DNA of 31,996 bases, from the NCBI GenBank assembly GCA_036637375.1, contig JAVWMQ010000021.1:1-31996 (forward strand). The letters run 5' to 3'. The notes beneath the pieces were generated by a model. It made no database searches, was not told the origin of the DNA, and saw nothing but the letters and a program-made list of their open reading frames with translations. This DNA comes from JAVWMQ01 sp036637375. GTDB lineage: Bacteria > Bacillota > Clostridia > Peptostreptococcales > Anaerovoracaceae. Both the position numbers and the translations under genes were made by a program. Below are positions 25,590 through 31,996 of this stretch, piece after piece. The number at the start of each line of letters is the position of its first letter. Position 1 is the first letter of the stretch.

Positions 25590-26853
25590 ATTTGATATTT
25601 CCTTTCACAATATTATCTACATAGTCAGTAATTGTTTTATCTTTTGTAGCACCTGTGCCTGTTATATATGGAATAGTTGTTATATTATTATCTTCATAAT
25701 TGTTTTCCATATGAATACTTGCAATTTTTGCAAACACTAGTCCTTCAAGTAAAGAGTTGCTTGCTAATCTGTTGGAACCATGAACACCGTTGCAACTGGT
25801 TTCTCCAATGGCATACAAGTTATCCATGGAAGTCTTGCTATTTGAATCTACCTTGATGCCGCCCATATAATAATGCTGAGCTGGAACAACTGGTATTGGT
25901 TCTTTTGTTATATCAAAACCCGCTTCAAGGCATTCCTTGTATATATTTGGAAAATGTTCCAAAATAGTTTGTGAATCTATATTTTCAAATGAAAGCCATA
26001 CGTGATCAGTGCCATCAATTTCCATCTGCTTTAATATTGCTTTTGAAACAACATCTCGTGGCATTAGCTCATCAGTAAATCTTTCATATGCTTTGTTTAA
26101 TAAAATACCACCTTCACCTCTAACAGATTCGCTAATCAAAAAACTTTTACCTGACTTATTTTGATAAAGTGAAGTAGGGTGGATTTGTACATAATCTACA
26201 TTTTCAAGAACTACATTGTTTTTAATAGCTATAGCAAGTCCATCTCCTGTTAGGTGAGGGAAATTTGTTGAATGAGGATAAAGGCCTCCAACACCACCTG
26301 TTGCTAGCACAACATAGTTTGCAATAATTTGGATTATATCACCAGTTTTGTTTAAACATACTACACCAGCAGCTTTGTTATTAGATGATATTAAATCAAT
26401 AACTTCTGTAAACTCCATAATTGTTATGTTTTCCTGGAGCATTGCTTTCTTAATCAGCTTAGTCATAATTTCTTTACCAGTTATATCTGCATGGTATAAT
26501 ATTCGAGGAATGCTATGAGCCCCTTCTTTTGTATAATCTAATTCATTGTTCCTTTTTGTGAATTCGACACCTAAATTAATTAGATCATCTATAACCTCTC
26601 TTGAGTTTTCAATCATTATTTTGACAGATTCTTTGTTATTCTCAAAGTGACCTGCTTTCATTGTGTCTTCAAAAAAACTAAAAAAATCATTTTCATTTCT
26701 TTTGACACAAATCCCACCTTGGGCAAGATAAGAATCGCAATTTTCTATAGCATCTTTGGTTATTATTAAAACTTTTTTGTCAGTAGGGAGGTTTAATGCA
26801 CAGAATATCCCTGCAATACCACTACCTACAATTATATAATCAACTTTATTCAT
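25576..26853 (-). CDS. nadB: L-aspartate oxidase
   Basis: A 425-residue FAD enzyme that oxidises aspartate to iminoaspartate for NadA. The N-terminal dinucleotide fold reads VGSGIAGIFCALNL. SYLAQGGICV, VVLATGGVGGLY, VQIHPTSLY and GVHGSNRLASNSLLEGLVF are typical of NadB and the related succinate dehydrogenase/fumarate reductase flavoproteins. The protein is about 100 residues shorter than E. coli NadB and lacks most of the C-terminal helical domain, a length seen in clostridia. In an anaerobe the electron acceptor is expected to be fumarate, which links it to the aspartase in the same operon. It begins 17 bp after nadA. Confidence 0.95.
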   Translation of the reverse strand: MNKVDYIIVGSGIAGIFCALNLPTDKKVLIITKDAIENCDSYLAQGGICVKRNENDFFSFFEDTMKAGHFENNKESVKIMIENSREVIDDLINLGVEFTKRNNELDYTKEGAHSIPRILYHADITGKEIMTKLIKKAMLQENITIMEFTEVIDLISSNNKAAGVVCLNKTGDIIQIIANYVVLATGGVGGLYPHSTNFPHLTGDGLAIAIKNNVVLENVDYVQIHPTSLYQNKSGKSFLISESVRGEGGILLNKAYERFTDELMPRDVVSKAILKQMEIDGTDHVWLSFENIDSQTILEHFPNIYKECLEAGFDITKEPIPVVPAQHYYMGGIKVDSNSKTSMDNLYAIGETSCNGVHGSNRLASNSLLEGLVFAKIASIHMENNYEDNNITTIPYITGTGATKDKTITDYVDNIVKGNIKYEYK

Positions 26854-26870
26854 ATCACACTCTTTCCCTT

Positions 26871-27779
26871 TTATTTTGCAAGCTCAAGCATAGCGTTTAG
26901 AGGTTTTAAAGATGTGCCGATTAGATTTTTGTCAACATTAACTTGATTTGTATTATTTTTGATGCAATCAAGAACTTTCTCTAATGTATTAAGTTTCATA
27001 TCTGGGCAAATCATATGCTCAGATACGGGATAAAAAGATTTGTTTGGATTTTTTTGTTCTAATTCATATAGAACTCCGAGTTCAGTTGAAACAATAAACT
27101 CAGTGCAATCACTTGCTGTTGCAAAATCAATAATACCTGAAGTTGAACCAACATAATCTGATAGACTTGTCACTTCTTCTCTACATTCAGGGTGGGTAAG
27201 AACTTTTGCATTTGGATGTTGTGATTTTGCCGTATTTACGTGTTCTGCAGTTATTTGAGCATGAACATGGCAAAAGCCATCATTAAATATGAAGTTTTTA
27301 CCATCAACAATTGAAGCAATATATCTACCTAAATTTTCATCTGGGATGAAAAAAATATTTTTGTTTGGTAATTTTTCAACTATTTTCTTTGCATTTGATG
27401 AAGTTACACAAACATCAGCATATGATTTTAGTTCGGCAGTAGAATTAATATAACAAACCACAGCTAAATCTTTATATTGTTTTCTTAGTTCTTTGATTTT
27501 ATCAATAGAAGCCATATGTGCCATAGGGCAATTTGCAGATAAATCAGGCATAATTATATTCTTTGTTGGATTTAATATTTTTGCACTTTCTCCCATAAAT
27601 GACACACCGCAGAAACAAATTGTATCTTGTTTTAGTTCTGTGCCAATTTTACTTAAATAATAAGAGTCTCCAACATAGTCTGCAATGTCTTGTATTTCAT
27701 TAGGCACGTAATAGTGTGCCAAGATTGCAATATCTTTTTCTTTTTTTAGTTTGATAATTTCTTGTTTCAAATCTTTCAT
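26871..27779 (-). CDS. nadA: Quinolinate synthase A
   Basis: A 302-residue [4Fe-4S] enzyme condensing iminoaspartate with dihydroxyacetone phosphate to quinolinate. AILAHYYVPNEIQDIADYVGDS at the N-terminus is diagnostic. The three cluster cysteines expected for the family align with Cys84 (ANCPMAH), Cys170 (GFCHVH) and Cys258 (EHMICPDM). The ATG at 27779 has an excellent AGGAGG 7 nt upstream; the open frame extends 18 codons further, but without support. It is the first gene of the nadABC-aspartase operon and lies behind a palindromic operator. Confidence 0.96.
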   Translation of the reverse strand: MKDLKQEIIKLKKEKDIAILAHYYVPNEIQDIADYVGDSYYLSKIGTELKQDTICFCGVSFMGESAKILNPTKNIIMPDLSANCPMAHMASIDKIKELRKQYKDLAVVCYINSTAELKSYADVCVTSSNAKKIVEKLPNKNIFFIPDENLGRYIASIVDGKNFIFNDGFCHVHAQITAEHVNTAKSQHPNAKVLTHPECREEVTSLSDYVGSTSGIIDFATASDCTEFIVSTELGVLYELEQKNPNKSFYPVSEHMICPDMKLNTLEKVLDCIKNNTNQVNVDKNLIGTSLKPLNAMLELAK

Positions 27780-27842
27780 TTCATTCCTCCTGATATGAAA
27801 ACATTCATATAATATAGGTTTGCGATAGGGCAAACTAATTGA

Positions 27843-27871
27843 AGTATACCATAAATATATACAGGTGACAA
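27843..27871 (-). promoter_or_regulatory. Promoter of the nadABC-aspartase operon
   Basis: On the minus strand TTGTCA (27866-27871), a 17-bp spacer and TATACT (27843-27848) with an extended -10 (TGG directly before). The -35 lies inside the palindrome at 27856-27885, the usual arrangement for repression. Confidence 0.75.
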
Positions 27872-27885
27872 GACACCAGTATATA
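27856..27885. promoter_or_regulatory. NiaR-like palindromic operator
   Basis: A 30-bp palindrome matching at 12 of 15 positions per half: TATATAC, GGTG, then CACC, GTATATA around a centre at 27870/27871. The core GGTGACAAGACACC (minus strand GGTGTCTTGTCACC) resembles the GTGTCT-type operator that I recall for NiaR (YrxA), the nicotinate-responsive repressor of NAD genes in Firmicutes. The regulator gene itself is not in the window. Confidence 0.65.
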
Positions 27886-27943
27886 TAACTATTTTAATAA
27901 AAATATAAAAGTTGAATATTAAATAATAAATAGTGATTTTTGA

Positions 27944-27952
27944 TGTTATAAT
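27944..27952 (+). promoter_or_regulatory. Extended -10 promoter of the 290-residue gene
   Basis: TGT directly before TATAAT (27947-27952). No -35 at 17 bp; TTGAAT at 27912-27917 is too far. An extended -10 can suffice. GAGGTG lies 5 nt before the ATG at 28000. Confidence 0.5.
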
Positions 27953-27999
27953 AAAAAACACACATGATGAATTAAAGCTGAGAGGATGCGAGGTGCAAT

Positions 28000-28872
28000 A
28001 TGATCTATAGCAAATTAGAGTTTCTACCAAAGGATGAACTTGAGGAAATCGAGAGAGAGGCAAAATCCTTAAAGCTAATTGATAGTACAGATTACTGTAG
28101 TGAAATTAAGGATATAATACAAAATATAAGTTTAAGTGAGGAAGAAACAGGGAATATTAAAATCAATGTATTAGAAGTTGACAGATTTTGGAACACAAAA
28201 TATGAAAACTCAACTAGTAATTTTTCATGGATTGGTGGAATTGTTTCTGAGAAGAATAGAGACAGGGCGTTTAAAATAATAAATACTCTTGTGCAAAAAG
28301 CAAAAGAATTAAAATGGAAAGTAAATAAAGATTTATCTTTTTCTATTAATGGAGAAGTTGTATCATTTGAATTGTTTGAATTTAAGAGTAAAAAAACTAG
28401 AAGTGTATTAAAAAACGTAAACGGCAGTGTCTTAACTAAAAAAGAATATTACTATGAATTTAATGGGAATTTTGGCATTATGCTTAATGGCAAAGTTTTT
28501 TTAATGGATAATTCAGAAATAAAGTTAGAGGATAGATTACCTTATATATTTTGTGGCATTCTTTTTGAAACTCATAATTCTGGACCAAGTAGGAAAAAAT
28601 ATATAGAAATTAAAGAGGAACAAGAGTTATCCATGGTAGAAGAAAAAGTAGTGATTAGTGAACTTCTCCAGTTTGAAGAACTTCTAAAACTAAGCAATGG
28701 ATATTCCAGGGCTGAAGGAATAAGAAATTATATTAATGCTTGTATAAAAAATAAATCGGTTGATTTAGAGTATGCAAAGTGGGCATTTAAAAAGGCGGAT
28801 TGGATTGATCCTAGTGTTGATTATGATGATGAAATATTAGGGAAAATCAATAAATACAAAACTAAACAGTAA
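28000..28872 (+). CDS. Protein of unknown function
   Basis: A 290-residue soluble, highly charged protein (rich in Lys, Glu and Ile) that I do not recognise. There is no signal peptide, membrane segment or nucleotide-binding loop. The middle (about 75-200) looks like mixed alpha/beta with aromatic residues; the last 75 residues look helical. It has its own ribosome binding site and promoter, faces away from the nad operon, and is followed 26 bp later by an alcohol dehydrogenase gene with no terminator between, so the two may be co-transcribed. Nothing in the sequence links its function to that enzyme. Confidence 0.78.
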   Translation: MIYSKLEFLPKDELEEIEREAKSLKLIDSTDYCSEIKDIIQNISLSEEETGNIKINVLEVDRFWNTKYENSTSNFSWIGGIVSEKNRDRAFKIINTLVQKAKELKWKVNKDLSFSINGEVVSFELFEFKSKKTRSVLKNVNGSVLTKKEYYYEFNGNFGIMLNGKVFLMDNSEIKLEDRLPYIFCGILFETHNSGPSRKKYIEIKEEQELSMVEEKVVISELLQFEELLKLSNGYSRAEGIRNYINACIKNKSVDLEYAKWAFKKADWIDPSVDYDDEILGKINKYKTKQ

Positions 28873-28898
28873 GAAAGAAGGAGAAAAGGAGTAACCAT

Positions 28899-30068
28899 AT
28901 GAAAACAAATTTTATTTATAACATACCTACAAAAGTATATTTTGGTGAAAATAAGTTAAGTAACTTAGGGAAAGAAGTGAAAAAATATGGAATAAAAGTG
29001 TTATTAACATACGGCGGTGGTTCAATCAAAAAAAGTGGACTTTATGATAATATAATGAAGGAACTAAAAAGTGTTTCAGCACAAGTATTTGAATTAGAAG
29101 GAATTGAACCAAATCCAAGGCACACTTCAGTTAATCGAGGTGCGGAAATTTGCAAGAAGGAGAACATAGATGTTTTAATAGCCGTTGGTGGAGGATCTGT
29201 AATTGACTGTACTAAAGCGATTAGTCTAGCAGCCTTTTACGAAGGTGATAGCTGGGATATTGTTTTAAAAAAAGCAAATCCGGATAAGGCGTTACCTATT
29301 ATAACGGTGCTAACACTAGCAGCAACTGGATCTGAAATGGATTCAAGTGCAGTTATTTCAAATATTGAAACCGAAGATAAGCTTGCAATTGCAAGTAGTA
29401 AAATACAGCCAAAGGTTTCATTTCTAGACCCTACGTTAACTTATTCTGTAAATCCATATTTGACAGCATGTGGTGGGGCAGATATTTTGTCTCATGTAAT
29501 TGAAGTTTATTTTAACATGAATGGCAACCTATATATGTTAGACTGTTTCATGGAAGGGTTAATGAAAACCGTTATTAAATATACGCCAATTGCCATGAAG
29601 GCCCCAAACAATTATGAGGCAAGGGCAAATTTAATGTGGGCATCATCATGGGCAATAAATGGATTTATTGATGGCGGAAACAATCAGCCATGGAGTTGCC
29701 ATCCCATTGAACATGAACTAAGTGCTTATTATGACATTACCCATGGTCTTGGACTTGCAATTATTACACCAAGGTGGATGGAATATACATTAGATGATAG
29801 TACAGTAAGCAGATTTTATCAGTTTGGTGTGAATGTGTTTGACATTGATAAAGATATGGATAAAATGCAAGTTGCGAAATTAGCAATAAAAGAGTTAGAG
29901 AAATTTTTGTATGAAACCTTAGAACTTAATCAAAAGTTAAGTGAAATTGGTATAGATGATTCTAAGTTTGATATAATGTCTCAAAAGGCAAGTGAGGGTG
30001 GAACTAAACATGGATTCAAACCATTATTTGCAGAAGATATAAATGAAATATTAAAAATGAGCTTATAA
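28899..30068 (+). CDS. Iron-containing alcohol dehydrogenase (butanol dehydrogenase-like)
   Basis: A 389-residue group III NAD(P)H-dependent alcohol dehydrogenase. FYNIPTKVYFG-like N-terminus (FIYNIPTKVYFGENKL) and TYGGGSIKKSGLYD are typical of clostridial butanol dehydrogenase BdhA/YqhD. AVGGGSVIDCTKAI binds the cofactor. Iron ligands are expected in GGADILSHVIEVYF (Asp and His) and HPIEHELSAYYDITHG (two His). It should reduce aldehydes such as butyraldehyde to alcohols in fermentation, or detoxify aldehydes; exact substrate cannot be told. AAGGAG precedes the ATG. A long terminator follows. Confidence 0.93.
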   Translation: MKTNFIYNIPTKVYFGENKLSNLGKEVKKYGIKVLLTYGGGSIKKSGLYDNIMKELKSVSAQVFELEGIEPNPRHTSVNRGAEICKKENIDVLIAVGGGSVIDCTKAISLAAFYEGDSWDIVLKKANPDKALPIITVLTLAATGSEMDSSAVISNIETEDKLAIASSKIQPKVSFLDPTLTYSVNPYLTACGGADILSHVIEVYFNMNGNLYMLDCFMEGLMKTVIKYTPIAMKAPNNYEARANLMWASSWAINGFIDGGNNQPWSCHPIEHELSAYYDITHGLGLAIITPRWMEYTLDDSTVSRFYQFGVNVFDIDKDMDKMQVAKLAIKELEKFLYETLELNQKLSEIGIDDSKFDIMSQKASEGGTKHGFKPLFAEDINEILKMSL

Positions 30069-30150
30069 TTTAATGAGAAATTATCTGTGGAAAAATATTA
30101 TTTTGTGCTTTATACACAAAATAAAACTCATACATATATAACGAAACAAC

Positions 30151-30196
30151 AAAAAAAGAAATTTTTGTAGAATTATTAACAATAATTTCTTTTTTT
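30151..30196 (+). terminator. Intrinsic terminator after the alcohol dehydrogenase gene
   Basis: A perfect 13-bp arm pair (30151-30163 and 30184-30196) of A7-GAAATT with AATTTC-T7, extended by an inner TTGT/ACAA pairing after one mismatch. The descending arm itself supplies the T-run. The A7 arm would also make it work on the minus strand. Confidence 0.8.
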
Positions 30197-30474
30197 ATTG
30201 CTTAAAGCCATAAAATTTGTTACTATAATGTCACGTAGAGAAAATAAGCATGTAAACTAGTATACAAGCAAACCAGTAAAATCAACGGATTTTCAGTTTC
30301 TCATAAAATCCAACAAATGAAAATTCCGTAATAAATTTTCTTTACATCATGTTATTTTTTTGCTAAAATAACCAAAGAAATTTATAAAAGTTTATGTGTG
30401 AGCAACATTCGGTTGTAAATTAATTAAGTTTATTATTTTTTTATCATAATTATATTTTAAAGGAGGCATTATTT
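30197..30474 (+). promoter_or_regulatory. Structured region and leader upstream of brnQ
   Basis: This completes the 406-bp gene-free stretch 30069-30474. After the terminator it holds a -10-like TATAAT (30224-30229, weak -35), then two overlapping inverted repeats that share one arm: GGATTTT (30287-30293) can pair with AAAATCC (30305-30311) or, slightly extended, with TGAAAATTCCG (30318-30328). A good promoter follows at 30341-30369, and then about 100 nt of AT-rich leader containing a 9-residue open frame (30394-30423). No T-box sequence is present. Confidence 0.45.
30341..30369 (+). promoter_or_regulatory. Promoter of brnQ
   Basis: TTTACA (30341-30346), a 17-bp spacer and TAAAAT (30364-30369) with an extended -10 (TGC directly before). 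Start predicted near 30376, giving a leader of about 100 nt. Confidence 0.65.
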
Positions 30475-31857
30475 ATGCAAAACAGAAACAAGTACTCAGA
30501 CATGATCGTCTGCGGATTCGCATTATTTGCGATCTTCTTTGGTGCAGGAAACCTTATTTTCCCACCATACCTTGGAGTAGCTGCTGGTGAAAACTGGGCA
30601 AAAGCTATGTTCGGGTTCTTATTAACTGACCCTGTTCTTCCAGTATTAGGTGTTATTGCAACAGCTATGGTTGGAGGAAGAGCTGACGACCTTGGTAAGA
30701 GAGTAAGTCACAAATTCTCTACACTACTAGGAATCGTTGCGATTTTAACAATCGGACCTTTCTTCGCAGTACCAAGAACAGCTGCTACAACTCACGAAGT
30801 AGCAATCATGCAGTTACCAATGGAAATTCCTTCATTCGTAACTTCAGTAGTATTCTTTGCTATTACTTTAGTATTAACACTAAATCCAGGTAAAGTAATC
30901 GACATTATTGGTAAGTTTTTAACACCAGCACTATTAGTTATCTTAGTAGGAACAATTATCGTTTGTATCTTCAAACCTATTGGTGCTGTTAGACCACAGG
31001 AAGATATGCAGTTCTTCTTAATGGGATTCAAAGAAGGATACCAGACAATGGACGCTCTTGGAGCTGCTCTAATGGCAGGTATTGTTGTAACTGACTTATT
31101 ACGTAAAGGTTACACAAACACAAAAGAAAGATTTACTGTTACATTTGGAACAGGTATTGTAGCATTCGTTTTACTAGGAGTTGTTTACGGTGGTCTAACT
31201 TATGTTGGAGCTACTGCAAGTGGACTATTCACACCAGATATGCCTAGAGCTGAAATCCTAGTTGGAGTATTCGCTGCTATGTTCGGAACTGTTGGTAAAG
31301 TTGGTATTGGTATTGCTGTTGCTCTAGCTTGTTTAACAACTTCTGTTGGTCTAACTGCTACAGCTGGTAACTACTTCTCAAGCATTACTCATAACAAAGT
31401 TACATACAAACAGGTTGTTATTGTTTGTATCGTAATAAGTACTGCTCTATCTCTATACGGAGTTGAAGGTCTTATCTTCAAAGCAGTTCCTATTCTATCA
31501 GTTATCTACCCTGTACTAATGGTATTAGTTGTACTAACTCTATTAAACAAATGGGTTAAATACAACCTAACATTCACAGGAGCAGTTATCTTTACATTCT
31601 TAATCAGTATTCCAGAATCATTAAATCTATACATGTTAATGAATGGACATACTGGTGGAGCTGAAGCTTTAGCTGGAATCATGGGAATGATTGGTAAACT
31701 ACCATTTGCATCAGCAGGATTTGCATTTGTTGTACCAGCAATCGTAGGTGGAATCATCTTTACAATTATTGCAGCAGCAGGTAAAGTTGGAAAAACTATT
31801 GATGATATGGATCTACTTCCAGAAGAATTAACTCTAGAAGAATTCGAAGCAAAATAA
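30475..31857 (+). CDS. brnQ: Branched-chain amino acid transporter of the LIVCS family
   Basis: A 460-residue integral membrane protein with about 12 hydrophobic segments. The N-terminal block CGFALFAIFFGAGNLIFPPYLG is the hallmark of BrnQ, the sodium- (or proton-) coupled importer of leucine, isoleucine and valine. A strong AAAGGAGG precedes the ATG. Codon use is unlike the rest of the window: C-ending codons are common (by hand count about 23 of 34 Phe codons are TTC), as are AAC, TAC, ATC and CTA. This pattern usually marks a highly expressed gene, fitting amino-acid-fermenting metabolism, though recent transfer is an alternative. An aminotransferase-like gene follows 84 bp later. Confidence 0.95.
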   Translation: MQNRNKYSDMIVCGFALFAIFFGAGNLIFPPYLGVAAGENWAKAMFGFLLTDPVLPVLGVIATAMVGGRADDLGKRVSHKFSTLLGIVAILTIGPFFAVPRTAATTHEVAIMQLPMEIPSFVTSVVFFAITLVLTLNPGKVIDIIGKFLTPALLVILVGTIIVCIFKPIGAVRPQEDMQFFLMGFKEGYQTMDALGAALMAGIVVTDLLRKGYTNTKERFTVTFGTGIVAFVLLGVVYGGLTYVGATASGLFTPDMPRAEILVGVFAAMFGTVGKVGIGIAVALACLTTSVGLTATAGNYFSSITHNKVTYKQVVIVCIVISTALSLYGVEGLIFKAVPILSVIYPVLMVLVVLTLLNKWVKYNLTFTGAVIFTFLISIPESLNLYMLMNGHTGGAEALAGIMGMIGKLPFASAGFAFVVPAIVGGIIFTIIAAAGKVGKTIDDMDLLPEELTLEEFEAK

Positions 31858-31941
31858 AAACAGTAAGCATTGTAAAAAAAAATAATAAATTAAGAAAGAT
31901 AATATATTACTATTACATTAGTGTATAAAGGAGAAATTAAA

Positions 31942-31996
31942 ATGATTTCAAAAGAAATGTATCAATTAGGTTCTGCACCTTCAATAATTAGAGATA
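31942..31996 (+). CDS. Start of a probable PLP-dependent aminotransferase (partial)
   Basis: Only the first 18 codons are in the window: MISKEMYQLGSAPSIIRD. AAAGGAG lies 7 nt before the ATG. The opening resembles a group of clostridial class I/II aminotransferases that begin with M-x-S-x-x-M-Y-x-L-G-S-x-x-S-x-I-R. The stretch is too short for certainty. After a transporter for branched-chain amino acids, an aminotransferase is sensible. Confidence 0.55.
   Translation, partial: MISKEMYQLGSAPSIIRD

Noticed and set aside
30098..30124. Inverted repeat (10-bp arms TTATTTTGTG/CACAAAATAA) after the alcohol dehydrogenase gene as a terminator
   Set aside because: It lacks a T-run after the stem; the longer hairpin at 30151-30196 is the better terminator.
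30334..30348. CodY-like box overlapping the brnQ -35
   Set aside because: It matches only 11 of 15 positions of the CodY consensus and the AT-rich background makes such matches common.
30197..30474. T-box riboswitch upstream of brnQ
   Set aside because: The conserved T-box sequence and its antiterminator are absent.

Overview
The window is AT-rich DNA with dense genes, strong AGGAGG-type ribosome binding sites and many sigma-A promoters (TTGAxx, 17-bp spacer, TATAAT). The gene content (glycyl radical enzyme with activase, oxygen-sensitive NadA with fumarate-linked NadB, iron-dependent butanol-type dehydrogenase, BrnQ, ABC-F protein behind an attenuator) fits an anaerobic low-GC Firmicute, most likely of class Clostridia. 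I cannot name the genus. I see no rRNA, tRNA, CRISPR array, insertion sequence or phage gene.

Region 1 (1-14336) is a signalling block. A type IV pilin-like gene on the minus strand diverges from a 2238-residue membrane sensor. That sensor has an active-looking GGDEF domain at one end, an active-looking EAL domain at the other, and many PAS, GAF and degenerate GGDEF modules between. Two linked genes of unknown function follow. A second transcription unit, with its own near-consensus promoter, carries a small membrane methyltransferase-like protein, a GH3-family acyl-adenylating enzyme and a 7TM-GAF-GGDEF(degenerate)-HD-GYP protein, packed with almost no spacing.

Region 2 (14344-16867) is a minus-strand operon of an ABC-F ATPase and a GNAT acetyltransferase. 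It ends in a strong hairpin terminator. A second intrinsic terminator sits between its promoter and the ABC-F start codon, which points to conditional termination.

Region 3 (16868-23255) holds an XRE-cupin regulator, a glycyl radical enzyme with an unusual GCVVP active-site motif, its three-cluster activase, a single-domain cupin, and a V4R-domain protein paired with a soluble PAS-GGDEF diguanylate cyclase. It ends in a bidirectional terminator.

Region 4 (23274-27885) is a minus-strand nadA-nadB-nadC-aspartase operon. Its promoter lies inside a NiaR-like palindrome. Aspartase can make aspartate from fumarate, NadB oxidises aspartate (with fumarate as likely electron acceptor), NadA makes quinolinate and NadC makes nicotinate mononucleotide.

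Region 5 (27944-31996) has an unrecognised 290-residue protein, an iron-dependent alcohol dehydrogenase followed by a long terminator, then BrnQ (with codon use unlike its neighbours) behind a structured leader, and the first codons of a probable PLP-dependent aminotransferase.

Three separate c-di-GMP proteins (hub, HD-GYP, V4R-linked cyclase) in one window, one beside a pilin gene and one beside a glycyl radical enzyme, is the overarching theme.
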